Part shown: one piece after another, positions 37,579-52,033 of the stretch
How the letters are laid out: each line of letters opens with the position of its first letter
Numbering within the stretch: position 1 is the first letter of the stretch
Source: Pelargonium tetragonum
Lineage: Eukaryota; Streptophyta; Magnoliopsida; Geraniales; Geraniaceae
Assembly: GCA_036897445.1 (NCBI GenBank)
Contig: JAYMTL010000002.1
Coordinates: 248,001 to 312,000, forward strand
DNA length: 64,000 nucleotides
Reading direction: 5' to 3'
Program-made: the position numbers and the translations under genes
Notes under the pieces: generated by a model
Seen by the model: only the letters and a program-made list of their open reading frames with translations
What the model was told of the DNA's origin: nothing
Databases searched by the model: none

Positions 37579-40500
37579 TTAGTTAAGAGTTCCTTTAGAA
37601 ATCTTATATATAAGATACTACACCCAGTATATGAAAAAGAAAAAAAGAATTAGAAGGACTTCTAGTAACTAAGGCAGTAACCAGTTCGGGGTTCTACTAC
37701 TTAGAAAAAGAATTGGGAAATAACTAGAATTACTTTCTTTTTGCTTACCCCGGAAGTCTCATGGGATCGGTCTAGTAAGGCCTGGGTTAATACAAAAGTG
37801 TCTCTACAGACCTGCCTATTTTATTAATTAAGAGTACCCTCGAAAAAGTGCTTTTTTTAGTATGATATAGATCTCCAAAATAGGAAGTCCTAAACTCATA
37901 TAGAAGGATAATAGAAATTCTTCTACGATCAAATAAATTACAGGTTTTAACCCGCTCTTGGGGACAAAATAAGTATAAAATAACGTGCCCCTTTTCTAGA
38001 AGACGGAAATGCCCGCTTATACGAATTTTTCAACTCGCTCTTAAGGAAAACCGCTCTAGAAGAATTCTTAAGTTCGGGCTTATAGTATCATCTACTAATC
38101 TCCTTTGTTTGTATGAACTTCTTCAATTGGATTTTGTCTTTCAAGTATCCCAGCGTAAAAGACACATACTACTGTTAAAGAATTTACTTGACCTAGAAAA
38201 TCTTATACATATACCATACCGGAAGAGGTAAGAACTTCAACTTCGATTAGTAGACTAGTAGACTCCTTAACTTAAAAGAGAAATCCCAGAATAAGGGCAG
38301 CTTTTACCCTAATTGAAATTAAAAACTAACAGAAGAGTCTGGTTAAAACATAGCCCCAGTAAATCAAAAAATTAAGGTAACCCCACCTGAGAGAGTAACC
38401 AAAATGCCGGAATGGACTCCCCTATATAAATGCCTTGAAACCGCCTACAACTCTTACTATGATTAGAGACTCCGATGAAACCTAGCATTAGAACTCGATT
38501 TGAAATATCCAACCAAGATTAGTACTAAACTCTTCTAAGGACCCCGCAATTCCACCGCTTTTTGAAGGCTTTTTAAGACGCAGGAAAAATAGGCTTAGAT
38601 ATGAATAATTTAGAATATTCAAGAGAGACTTTACTTAATAATAAAAACCTGACGAAGAAGAATAAAGTTTCCCCTTTTTTACTTATTACCCTCTTTATAA
38701 TTCTTAATTCACTATAGGTTAGGAATTTTCCAGCTAAGGGTAATTTCTCCATTTTTTATTCTAATTCAGAAAGACTCTATATCAAGAACTTTAGGGAGTG
38801 AGCTTTATTTAGACTCCCGATTTGCCTTACTGAATATTTAATTAAGACTAACGAGAAAACTTCTTAAGAGCAAGGGAAGTTAGGGGTGCCCTTGCTAAAG
38901 CTAGCCTTTCAATTTTTACATCGCAGCTTATAACCTCATAAATAAAGTAGGGGTTTCCTAAAAGGAAAGTCAATACCAGACCAGGAGCTATGTGGAGTAC
39001 TGTATTAAATTCTGTATAGAACCCGTTATTTTTGACAATTATTAAAGGAGGCGCTCTCTACTCCTATTTTTAGGATTACTTTCCGAGAACCTAAAACAAG
39101 TCAACTGCATTTTTTTACTTGGGTACATTTTGCTTTTAGAGTATTAAACAATTACTTACTTTTGTTGAATTAGGTATAGCCAGAGCTCAAAAGATTCTTG
39201 TACCAACTAAGGTAGCATTTTAAGTATTACTATTCAGGGTGGGGTAGATCTAACAAGAAAGCGGTAATCTAGCCTCTGCTTTAGAATGCTATAAGAAACC
39301 TCATTTTGAAGTATAAAAACTTTGAGAGATACAGGGGTTAGCTCTTAGGGAAGTAGGGAAAGGAGACAAACTCTTTTGTTTTTACATCCCAAAATTGGAG
39401 CTAGAAAAGACCCAGAAATAGGACTACCTCATTTTAATCTTTCCTTATACTCCGAAGCTACTAAGACAACCAGTAAGGCCTGTTAATGAGCTTTCTCTAA
39501 GGATTTTCCATTACTTTTTCACAGGGAAGAACTAAAGAAGGAATAAAGAATTAACGCTTTGTATAGTACCTGTCCTTACTTAATAAAGCATTTTTCTCTT
39601 TTTTTTGTAGTTATTACTTTGAGAGGGCAGAACCTTCTAGAGTATTGTAATCATATTGTACCTGACTGTAGCGTAGCGAAGGGACTCGCAGGAAATATAG
39701 AGGATAGTACATACTTACCCTTTATTGACTTCTTTTTGTACTAGAGACCCTCTATCTGTATCTTACTCTTGAGAATAACTTTATTAGTCTTCGTAGCTCT
39801 ACTTCTTTATTTCCTCAGCATCTTATTATCCTGTAAAATCAGAAACCTCCAATCCTAGGGACAGGCAACTCCTCTTATATCAAGAATATACCTTGTAGCG
39901 CATAACCATTAATAGGGTAGGGCCCTTTAACCCAGAAATATGAAAAATACGGGAATTACGACTCTAAAATTCTCCATTCTTCATCAGTGCTCTTAAAGGT
40001 TTAAAGAATCCTCCGCAAGTATTCTGTCAAAGAACAGGTATAAACGGAGATTGTCAATTTGCTCTAGTAAAAAGGGCATAAATTTTCCTGGAGACACAAG
40101 ATTCAAAACCTTCTTTCATTAAATTAGAACGGTTTCTGGAAACTTGACGAGAACTTGATTGCAATTCTATAAAAACACGTAACTATTTATTGAAGAACTG
40201 GGTCCCCCTAAGCACAAACGCAAAAGAATCTGCCTCTATAGGTCACCATGTACCATGCGCTGAACCTGAACAGGGCTACTCTTAATGAAAAAAACCCTAA
40301 GGCCTTCTATACCTGGGCTTGAATAACCCCTTTTGAAACCCTTCTTTGACTTTTGACTTATATTCCCTCTGGCTTTATTAAGAGTTATTCCTTATTCTGG
40401 AGATACCTTTCTTAGAAACAAGAAAAAGCAGGATTTTTAGACTATAAATAAACCCAAATGTTGTAAGGATAATAAGCTAGATAATGAGAGCCTTATAGAC

Positions 40501-43500
40501 TTATAGAAAAAGGGGTATTTGCGGGGATTTCTTTCCTAAAATTCTAGGGTTTCCGGCTATTTAAAAACGGAGTATCTAGACTTTACGAGTTCTGTAAGAA
40601 ACCTTTGACTAGGACTAATACTAAAAGGGGAAGCCAAGCGAGCTTGCCTTAGTCCTTAAAGTGTTGCTTGTTTGTTAATAGTTTTTCTTTAGTAGCGCTT
40701 AAAAAAGTAGGGTTGTATTAAACTTACTAATAAGGTATTCCCTTTCAAGAAAAGTCTAGCTAATCTTGCTTGTTCTAGGTAAAGCGGAAATTTTTAAGCT
40801 AATATGAGTATCCTGTTTCTTAATTGTTAGCTAACAGGTTTTCTTAAACAGTATAGTTCTGCTTTGCTTAGTTGTTAGGAATAGTGCGTAATATATAATT
40901 CTTAATTAGGTAGGCATTAAGAGTACCTAGGTTCCCTTTTGAAGGAAGAGCTAGTATACTTATTGTACAGGCATCTCTTGCTTGTCTAGAGTTCTTTATC
41001 GAATTCCTTTGTAATAAACTGTTCAAAAGGATATCTATACTAACCTTTTCATATTGTTTAAAAAATGAATCTTTAATAAAAATGAACTAGAACTGGCAGG
41101 AGTCCTAACTCTAGCGGTCTCTTCTATCAATAAAAGAGAGATTGCAAACTAAGATAATAAGGGCTTTTGAAACTTAAAGAAGAAAGGGTACTAAAAAATA
41201 AGAAGTATCCGACAATTTCCTTCTATTTGTATAAGTAAGATCTTTACGACGAAATGAGCACCTTTTTGAATTGAAACTTTAGCTACTACACTTTCAAATT
41301 CTTACTAAGGGTTCTGTATTTGGTCTATGTAATTACTTCCATTTAAAAAGAGCAAAATTTAACAAGAGTCTATTTTGCGGATACCCCTCTAAAAATTTCC
41401 CAGAACTTATAATAGGACAAGCTTATTACCTTGCTTTAAGAGTGGGGCCTGTTTATATTATAGTAAGAAAAGCTTCTTGGGTGATTAATAGATAACGTAA
41501 TCCTTATTGTAATAGTCATTAGCTTTAATAAAAAATAAGTAGGAGTCCTCTCTAACTAACTTTATTATGGTGTTAAAGTGGTTGCTTACTTCCTTCTTTT
41601 AGTTAGAGGTAATTTACTAATTAAAGGTGTATTGATCCTACTTATTAGCTTGAGTTGTAAGGGTATACATACCTGTTTTCCTGTAATAGTATTTACTTAA
41701 TTAGTTAAGGCAAGCTTTAGCTCACAATTCCTTAAAAAGTCAAAGTGTTGCTCTGTAATCTTACAAACAGGTTTCTTCTTTAATAGCTCTTATAAGTAAC
41801 CCTCTCTTTTTAGTACTAATATTAAAAAAAGGGGTAGAAAATAGAAGATAATAGAGGAACAAACTTACTTACAAAGAGTAGGCTTTATCTAAGAGACTTT
41901 ACTCCAGTAAGTATTAGTGGTTTAGTAAATTCTCTATTCTTAAGTAATAAAAGTTGTTTCATAAATGTACTAAATAGGAGTCGTTCTTCTTCCAAGGATT
42001 CCTTTCTAAAGTAAAGAAAGAGTTCCCAACTATATTCTATAGGGAGCTCCCGAAACCGGTAAGAACTGGAAACTCCTGCTAAGTAAAAGGGCTTCTTAAC
42101 TTCACTTCTATATATTGAACTTTCCCTGTGGTTTTCTCGCCGCTTTAGAACTCAAAATGAATCTCAAGTAATTAAAGTAGGGTGTAACCTCAAATTTATA
42201 TCTTATAAATTAAGATTTGTAATGGCGCTATAATATAATTAAGCTTAAAAGTAGGTCAGAGGTGCTTATAGTGCACTCTTTTTTCTTTCAAATCCAGTAC
42301 TTTGCCCTGGCTCAGAATTTTTGTATATTTTCAATTTTTTGATCTAGTACAATAACACGCTAGCTTGTAGTGCTGAAAAGGAGCCGTTTTTCCTTTAAAA
42401 TGAGTTGGAAATCCATCCCTGTTTGCCACTGTTTTTACCAATCAACAAAAAATTAACAAGTAGGGTCCTCTCTCGATTCAGTAGATGGATAATGAGTACG
42501 TCCTTTTTACCGACTGGTTTTTTTGAAGGAGGGAAAGGCTTTTTTTAGTATTAGAGTATAGACCACCTTACACTAGGAACAGCAAAAACAGACTTTAACT
42601 TGACCTCTTTTTTGGGCCTGAAAAAGGGAACATGAGAGCAACTCCTTTATTTTCTTTAATCTTAATTCTTTGTAGCTCGTAATTACCTTTCTTAAACTTT
42701 CAATCTACGGGCTCCCAGGGCAACTCCTTGCGTACAGAGAGCTCACAGAAATGGACCGGATTTGATTTTCAACCCTTATAAATTATATCTCTTTTTACGA
42801 GTATAAAATATCCGACTCATTCGATAAAGTTAGCAAATTCGCAAGGTTTTTTCACTATCGTTTCTCTATTTCAGTTTAGGATTCCCACAGGGCTCTCTTT
42901 TCTAGAACTCTTTTCACAGTCTTTATAGCTTAAACCACCCCCTTTTTTCGGCAAACCCCTCATTAGTAGCTTAGTGCAAAACATTCCACTTCTATGAGGA
43001 TCTTTACCCTCTTTCTTGCTCCCTAAATCTATATTTGTTCTACTTTATTCCCTTAAGTCCTTGAAAGTTCTTTAGATTCTTGTAATCTCGAGTCTCTCAA
43101 GTCTTATAACTTTTAACTCTCGGGATTTAACATTTAACTAGGTTCACTTTTCTCCTTTGTGAAATGGTTGTCTGTTTTCGTCCCATTTCCAACACAATTC
43201 GAACCGCGAGGGGATACCTAAAGAAAGTAAACAGGGTAGAGCCTTTTTCCTAAGAAAATTTCCTTTTCTTCATAACTTGAAGTGTATTTACATAGCAGGA
43301 ATTCCCGTGACTTTGGTCAAGTTCCAATAACTTTTACGAAACAAAAGAATATCGACTTGGTTTGTATTTAAGGGAAGTCTAGAGCTTTAAAGTTAAGATC
43401 AAGGAGCAAGCCCTTGAGTAAATATCCTATATACTTTATTACCCTAAAATGAGTTTTTTTTAGGTTGTCTTAAGTCTTATTAGTTAGCATTCAAAAAAGT

Positions 43501-46500
43501 ACCTGTTTTTAATTCCTCGTTTGAGAGTCCCGAACCCCTGTCATTTTTGGGGATTCTTTTAGTTCTATCAGAAGAGTTTGGTGATAGCTTGTGCATTTAT
43601 CTAGTTTAGCTCCAAATTCTTGTGCTCTCAAAGTACTTATTATCGATTATTATATCCTGATGGGGAATTTACTAACCTAACTTTAGGACAGTCCCAAATT
43701 CATTTTACTTGAGTTTTTATTCGTATTTTCAAAGTCTTGTTTCTTATTAAAGTAAAGAGTCTTTAAAGCTATAGTAAGTAAAAAAATACCAGATGAAGTG
43801 ACTCATAAGTAAGTGTGTTTAAGAATACTAAAATAAAAGAGAACTTAAAAAATTTTATCTTGTAATGGTCGAGCTAAATCAAGTAGGCGGCGTCTAAGAT
43901 CTTATTTTAAAGAAAATGCTAAGTCAAGTATATACATTTAGTGATCAAGACAAAAAGAGTCTGGAATTATTAACGGTATCCCGTGGATTTTCATTTCTTT
44001 ATAGTAGCAAAGCCTTTAGAGCAACGGCGATGTAGTAAGAAATATTGAAAAAGTGATTTTGGTATTAAGTAAAAGCCAATGAAAGTTATCTTAGCGTCAT
44101 AGATTTTATCAACTAGGATAGGAATTGAAATCCTTTTAATATTTAATTAAAAGATTTTTGGCCTTAATCGGGGGCCTTTTCCTTTTTAATACTCTTGCGT
44201 AATCCTAAATATAAAGTATAGAAACAACCTTAAGCGAAGGTAAGAAAAAGGCTTTTTCAAGAAGTTTTGGAACATTCCAAGTGCTACGAATCTTTAGCCA
44301 GGAAGACTTTATTGCAGTCCTTAAACAGAGCTTCGCGGGTATTCCAGTAAAATCCTCTAAGGAACGTCCGTAATAAATAGACAAAGCTACCCCGGAGCTT
44401 CGTAAAATAGAATAACTCAGTACATATATACAGAATTCGAAACCTAAAAACCTGCGCTTCTTGAGAATCCGGAATTCTAGAGGAATTTAGGTATTGTAAA
44501 TAAGAAAGAATCCGCTAATTTTCTACTTTACGAGATAATCCTTAGTCCTCCATTTGCAATCTACTTTTCTGGAGGGCGAGTCTTAAAAAATGAAACATAT
44601 AGCAATGGAGTCCTTTTATAAGAATCTTGGGGCAGTAAGTATCCTCTTAGAATGTTGTGCAGGTCAAACTCTTACTCGAAAGATATCTATATCCCTAGAA
44701 TCAGAAAGGCTTTCTCTAATAAACGTACAATTTCAAAGATAAGAACTCTTGGGTTTAGTTAGTGTCCTACCCGGTAAATATCCGAGGGGTAGATTATTTT
44801 CTCTGCTTCTTATTTTAAGTTTTAAGGGACCTTTTGCTGGTAAAATCAAACCCAATTGTAACCGAATCCCTAAATAGGAATGCAGTACTGTATACTCTTA
44901 TTACCGCCCCAACTAACTTCTTTTTTGTTAAAACCCATAAAACTTTGGCTTACTAATTACTAGCATACCTATGTCCCTTACTTGACAAAGGGCCCGCGTA
45001 CTTCGAGCTTTACATAAATCGGTTCATGAGTTGGAGAGAGCTTTCACTATCAGAGAAAAATCGGCGTAAGTTCAAGCTCGCGAAAACAAAGTCAATTTCT
45101 CCTACTTTGGAATTATACTTGTAGGATCTAGACAAATTTATGCTGTAGCTTTCCCTTTAAACAAGTCTTTTTTGTAAGCACAACTCCACTATATCTTTCT
45201 GCCTATTAGATTTTACTAAGGATTCTTTCAGGGATTTTCTGTTTGTTTCGTTTATATAAATAAAAGGGGGAGCCCTGGAATTATAGGGCTTCGTATAAAG
45301 TGATTTTTTAATAAATTTCTTAGTCTTTAAAATTAGAATTTGATACTGAGGGCTTCCTGTAACTAGAACTAGAGCAATAAGTATAACGTTTATGTAAGCT
45401 AAATCTTGTCGGCTTCATTTGGGTTTGATTTTTTATACTTTGTAAGTGTTCTATTCCTAGTTAAGAGTATATTTCGGTTCAATCCCAAGGGTCTTGCAAT
45501 GTTTAGTACTGCATATCTACCAACCAAATAAAAATAAGGGGTGTTTATCAGAAATTATTAGTGCCTTATACTCAGTCTCTCGACGCCTTATCATATCGAA
45601 AACTTAGAAATATAAAAATGTAGCAAAAGAATTTATTACTGACAAAATTCTAGTAGCTCTGAAGCCCCTTTAAGGAGGTATTGAAATCTTTAGAGTGTCT
45701 GGGAAAACTTTTGGATTTAGGATTGAGTTGTTGATCTCAAGGGAGAGACTGTCAAGTTGTGGGTTTTTAATAACACCTTTTCCGAAGTAAGGGTCTAGCT
45801 TCTAAATTATATAACTAGTTATTAAAGGTTAAAGGGGCTTGGTTTTACAATACAGATTCCTTATTTTATATCTGCTACTTTGAAAGTACTTTAGGGCAAG
45901 AGCGTGGTTTGTAAGAGGTCTTTTATGTCCAAAACTACTAAATTCTAATCTTTTTTAGAGCTGCTTTGACATAAATATTTTAACACACGAACCGACTCCT
46001 TTTAGTTTTAGATTTTTAGAATCCTTTAGTATATAGTAAAAGACTTTTTGTTAATATTTTTCGAGTAGTTACACAGAATTTTTATGAAGCAGTAAAGTAT
46101 CTATACAATCCTTAAGGGTATAACGGAGGACTCGTTAACATGAAATTTCGTAAGCCAAAAAGACTCTACTTACAAAAGTCATTAATATATATAAACGATA
46201 TAAAAATAAATAGAGTCCGCTCTAAAAGTAGCCTTAAAGTAAGAAGTCTTCTTTCAAGAGGTATAGCTGTAATTCTTGAGTATAGATTCACAAAAACCTG
46301 TAGCTTTCTTACGTGTATGAGGAACTTGCTTTGGTCCAACGAAAGTTTAGTCTATTAGAAAAAAGTCTCTCAATCAAATTTAGGTAGAACATAAACTACG
46401 AAAGAGTATTCTACTCCTTAAAGTTCTAGTTATTTTATTCCTGACTAAGAAGATTTAGGGAATTCCCTAGAGGTTCCCCCTGTTGTAGAATATTTCAAAA

Positions 46501-48449
46501 AGGTTCCTGTAAACCTTATTTTGTTTAGTTTAGTAGCAAACCTAATTTAGATACTCCAAGGGCACACTAAAAGGTCCTAATAGGAATCTGCTAGTACTAG
46601 GAGATCGTGTAGGAAACTTTCTTGTGATTTTTGACAAGAACGGGGTCGGGTTAAGAGCAAAATTACGTGAAATAAAGACCCCAATCCTAGAGGCTTTTTA
46701 ATTACTTAGCTTACACTTATGTTTCTTTGATAAACTTCTGAACTTTAACTACCAAAAAGTGAAAGCTTTTATGTAACCGATATCCAGACGGCAGGTTCTA
46801 ATCCAGGAAGTCCTTTTTTTTGACCTTGGCAAGCTACAGGATTACTTAGGGCTCCTTAAAGGACTCGGATCTCCTATATTTGTAGGAAGGAAAACTTTGA
46901 GGATTTGTGTACGAAGTAACATTATAGCCTTATAACAAGAAAAAGCAAACAGACCAAAAAGCTTAAAAAAGGATTTTGGGGAGGTCCTTATAATTTTTAA
47001 CTCTTGAAACAGCAACGCTAATTATAATATATCAAACTAGTCTACCCTTCTTAATTGTACTAAACCTCGTTTTTTCAGAGATCTTGAATTTTACCTGACT
47101 CGAGTACTTTTTTTACATTATCTTTTATTAAGACTTTGAGGAAGTGGAGCTCTTTAAAATAGAAAAGAAAATCTAGGGGCTCGGTAGGTAAGGAGCATCC
47201 AAAATTTTTAGTATTTAGCCCCTATCAGGATCCGGTAAACGTATTTTTTCTAGCCTCGACTCTCCTTTTTTTATTTCCTTATTTCTTATTCTGGGTGTTA
47301 ATATTTGTGGAATTCTAAAACATAGTCAATTTAAAAACCCTAACAGTCTTTTTATTACTTATATGGAGATTTTTTTAAGTACTCGATTTATAAAAATACA
47401 AGTGAAATCCTGTAGGATGCTTCAATAAAGGGTTCGATAGGTTTTATACTTCCCTCTGGTATACTTGTTAAAAATTCCTCGGATATCGTATAATTCTAAG
47501 CAACTTTGTTTGAGCAGAGTCTTAAAATCTCGGGTTTCTTTAAGAAAAAGTTTTCTACTTTTTATATAGCGATCCTCCCAGACGAGTGAATATAGAAATT
47601 TAAAAGAAGGAAAAGTTAATCTACTCTTTAGTTAGCTAAATGAAAAAAAGAGTCTTATAGAAAAGGGTTGTATAACTTTTTGGTACTTTTATTTAAGGGA
47701 ATTCCCTTGAGTTTTAGGTAATCTTACAAGTACCTTGCCTTTATAACGAATTCTCTCCCCTTTCTTTTTAAATTTTAAAGAAGATAACTTAGGAGAGACT
47801 TATTATCCTTCATATAATGCCAGGCCCAGATATACAAATTCTGTTTAGTTATGTCAACTTCGCAAAATTCTGAAAAGGTATCTTATTCAGGAAGACCCAG
47901 TAGGAAAACTCTTTTCTTGTTTAGTTTAATTCCGAGAAAGCCCTTCTTATTAATAGAGCTGCGTCAATAAGTAGTTATAAAAATGTCTTACAATGGATCT
48001 TTTAACCAGTGAAAATACCTGAAAGACTTCGAGCTTTTGGTAGAGCCTCTTCGGTATCAGTCCAGTATATAAAGGAAAGTGTCTCCCTTATTGAAGTTGG
48101 ATGGGCCCCAGTTAATATATTTCTGAAAAGGAATCCTAGTAGCACACTGAAGCTCTTGTCGACCCCCTTTTCTATACCCTAAAATTAAGAGACTTTCAGA
48201 CTTTTTGAAAACAGAATTTCCTTGAAATATTAATCCGTAGAACCCCTTTTTAAAGTAAGGTCTATAAATTGAAAACTACCCCCTTTAGATATTAAACGTG
48301 CGGAACTTTATATATTTAGTACTTTGTAATCAGTAAAGCAAAATCGACTGGAAATTTGGTGTATATAAGACTTGTCTAACAAAAAAGCTTTAACTTAACA
48401 AGGTAAACCTGAAATGACTTATACCTCGAGGTCGATATAGGGTTAGTCT
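37579..48449. other. No gene seen; AT-rich DNA
   Basis: No supportable gene in nearly 11 kb. An 8-base tandem TAGTAGAC lies at 38248-38263. GGGCCC occurs near 39920, 44990 and 48103. An ATTCGAACC word near 43196 (minus) and GGTTCTAATCC near 46792 (plus) recall tRNA T-loops but lack paired arms. A 72-codon ATG frame at 46140 is basic and unremarkable. Confidence 0.5.
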
Positions 48450-48668
48450 TTGAGGCTTAGATTCCTCATTGTTTGGGATTACTTACTCTATTTGAGAGAG
48501 TTTCTAGCTCGTACCTTTAAGCAGCAGGTACTTTTTGGGATCTTTTTATTACTAACATGTTTAATAGAAGCTCACTTTTTAGCTCCGAAGAGGAACTTCT
48601 TACTTTTGAATTCCTCGCTTTTAACTAATATAGTATACCCTTTTTTTTCATATTCAAATTCTGAATAG
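48450..48668 (+). CDS. Doubtful membrane mini-protein, 72 codons
   Basis: The frame opens at TTG and closes with TAG at 48666-48668. The peptide has a hydrophobic segment at about residues 28-42 and a second weaker one near the C-terminus, separated by a short basic stretch. No family pattern is seen. The frame length is expected by chance and T-rich DNA explains the Leu/Phe content. Confidence 0.06.
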   Translation: MRLRFLIVWDYLLYLREFLARTFKQQVLFGIFLLLTCLIEAHFLAPKRNFLLLNSSLLTNIVYPFFSYSNSE

Positions 48669-51600
48669 GTGTTTGTCTTGAAATTGTAAATTGTAATAGG
48701 AATAGGGAACCCCTCTTTAAAATTTCTTTTCTTTTATAGGAAATCCGGTAGCTTAAACTAGTTGAACTTAAAATATGAATCCACCGAGAAGGCTAATCCC
48801 ATGGAATCTCTTTAAGGGATCCTACTAACCTGCCTTTAACAAAGAAAAGTTTCCTAGTGTCTAAAGCTTTTCTAAACTGTCGGCACCCCCTTTGATTTCG
48901 GGACCCCGTAAAAAAGTAAAGTGCACTTAACCTAAATTCGTCATAAATCCTATAAAATTTCTCGATACCAGCGAAATTTGAGTTGTTTTCTTTCTTTTTT
49001 ATTCCTCAAGGGGCTCCCTTTAACCCAGGATACTCTTTGAATGAAATAGGGATCACGGGGAAACTGTAGTCTAATTTACTTATTTATGCAACTAAGGAGT
49101 ATACTGTTACTTCTCGATTTTCTAATACGAAATTTCTTTAAAAAGTTTTTCAGGTCATTTTTGAATTTTAGCTTTACCCCGTGGAACCTAGTAAAGTACT
49201 GAATATTTTATAGTCCGTCGAGCTCTTTTTGGTAGCTATTCCTTTTAAGCTAGGGGTGTTCCGGGAGCACTGCACTTAAAAACACAACACAATTTGCTTT
49301 TAAATAACAAAAAAATGAAAATCAGTCTTCCCCTGTATAAATACAAACTAGACTCTAAACTACTCAATAGGGATCTAAATCGCACTTCTTAGTTAGAAAG
49401 GAGACTCGGTTTTTAATAACTTTCCGAGGTAGGCACGGGGCTGTTTAGTAAACTTAAATTATTTAAGTCATTTTATTAATTCGGACTTTCAAAAGGATAC
49501 TCTTCTTATTATGATGCTTCTTTTATAAATAAAAGATGGTTCTATCCTACTTTCTTTTCGTTGTTAAGTACAAAGTTCCCTAAATATATTGAGAGTTCAA
49601 AAGAGTTTTACAAGTTACAAGATAGTTAAGCCGGAACTTAAGACTTACCTATTATAAAGAGAAGTAGTATCTAAAATTTGAAAGTTAAGTTGCTTTAGTA
49701 CAGTCCGTAAACAAATCTTCCCTTGTTTAGCCGTTATTATTATATTATTAGGCCACTAGGTGGGTACTCTGGAAAGCAAGTCTTGTTAAGCGGGAAGTTT
49801 TTTGTGGTTTGTATCTTAATTTCTATTCCATAAATCTTATCCTTGCCCTAATTTTTTGCTCTTAAACTCCGAGTCCGTCCTCTCTCTTAGTTTTTTGGCT
49901 CCGACTAGATTGAGGAAAACTCTGAGCTTAGTAAGTTATAATACAAGAGTCAGAGTTGCACTGCTTAAATACTCAAGAAAAGGAACACCAGAAGCAGAAC
50001 TTTGATCGCTAGGATACTGCTGTTATAGACGCCGAAGTTGTTTGGTATCTAATCTTGAGGGACCTTTTCTTATTAAAGTAGAATGCCCCAAGCGAAAGGA
50101 AATAAAGGAAACCAAAAGAATTAAGGTTAGTGGTTAGAGTTATAATGCGTTTTTCTTTTTTAAAGTCATTTGTCCGAATCTGGTAGTAGGCAACTTCATT
50201 ATTTTCATGTATGAAAGTATAAGAATTAAAGTGTAAATTCGAAGATTTTTTGTATCAAGAGGCTTCCGCCCACCCTTATTTTTTTGATTTGAACGAATGA
50301 CGCTTGGGTTTTACCCGAGTAAGTTATCCTGAGCAGGACTTCTTAAAATCTAGGGCCCTATACGACTTTCCGGGTTTAGTTACAAATTCTCCCCACAGAG
50401 GTAATAAAACTAGTCGATTACAGCTGATAGCTAAGATAACGGAGTTCCATGTCCTTTATTTATATATGTTTGAAATTCGGAGTTCCTTAATATAGTATGA
50501 AATTCAAGAAATAAAGTAGAGCATCAGAAATTTGTTATAAAAAGTTAGACTCAAATGTCTTATTATTACAAGGATTTGCGGAGAAACGAGAGCTATTCCC
50601 CAAAACATTTCCTTTTTATCGTGAAACACAAAGGAGTACTCATTGTTAGTTTAGTAAAGGGGGATACTCTTTAAACGGAGAATTGATTATATATGGGTCT
50701 CCCTCGGGGCCTTTGATACTAAACCTGATCCACTATAGCTCCCCTTTACAGTACGAAATCCAAGTCCAAGTTTTAGTGTTAGCTTTAATTCCTTATAAAT
50801 TAAGGGCCCGTATTGGATAGTTTTAAGAGGCCTTTTTTTGTATACTCTTTACTATTAAGTTTGTAGGGATCTGTTATGAGGTTTATTTCTCGACTTTAAA
50901 GAAAGTATGTCGTTTTTTTTAAGGGTTATTCTAGTTTTATCGTATCACCTAACTCTCATTACTAAAATGAGTGACAAAGTTTAAAGCGAGGCACATAAAG
51001 CATAAATTGTTCCAGAGCTTTCTTTAAATTACCTTTATATCCATATAAAAGTTCACTTGGCTAAACTTTTGTAAATCCCATACCCAGTCAAGACAGAATA
51101 TTAAAACAGAGAAAGACTCTTTCTAAATTAAATGGCTCATAAAAGCTTAGTTTTGTCTCAGTGTTTCGTAAAAGAAATCCGGGAATGTCTTTTTGTTTAG
51201 TACTGAAAGCTTTCCCAAGGATACCCGCGGTCAAGATGCCTTAAGGGAACCCGACGCAAGTTTCTGGTAGAAGAGTCCTTAACAAAGGGATTTGAACCAA
51301 AGGCTTTTTGGGTTAAGTTAGTACTAGGAAGCTCTTGTAAACTTTGAGACAGATGTTCAGTAATTCCCCATAAAAGAGTTTTCTCTTGCCAAAGGTTATT
51401 AAGTGTTCCAACGAGAAAAAGCTCCGCCTGTTACGTTTTATCAAATTTCTTTTGAACCCCTAAAACAAAAGTAGAAAAGAGTACCTCGAATAAATATAAG
51501 TATAAGACAAACTTTTTTATCACTAAGGAAGGGCCGGGTGGCAGCTTTAAGCACAAAATGGAGTAACACTAGCAAATAATTTTAGCTGTCAAGACGTTGG

Positions 51601-52019
51601 AATAACCTTGTAAATCGGCAATCTTTTTATATTAAAGTCTTCCTTTAAAAGTCTCTTTTTTAGTCATAGCAAGGCATAAGGGGTACGCAATAGCACTTCC
51701 TTTAATAAAAGAATTAATGAACCCTAAAAGGCTTGACTCTACCTATTTTTTTGTTATTGATGACTTACTTTTTAAAGAACAAAAATGGCACCGTTTAGGC
51801 TTTTTACATAAAATTAGAAATTCACATAAGTTTCTTGACCAGCGTCTTCTTTCTAAACAAAAAGGGAATTCCGCATATGCATAATAGTTTTTTGGTTTAT
51901 AGATACTTGTTTTAAACAGAGTAACTTTTTTAGTAGAATATTTTCTTTTTAATATCGGGAGAGTTAAGTTTATATATAAAATGACTTTGAATGATATGGG
52001 AGCTCTATATAATTACACT

Positions 52020-52033
52020 TGTTATATATAACA
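52020..52033. repeat. 14-bp perfect palindrome
   Basis: TGTTATATATAACA equals its reverse complement. It is AT-rich and could melt or form a cruciform. No gene flanks it, so neither an operator nor an origin role can be argued. Confidence 0.5.

Noticed and set aside
51276-51345. Minus-strand GGTTCAAATCC as a possible tRNA
   Set aside because: No pairing beyond the two G-C pairs next to the loop, and no D-arm at the right distance.
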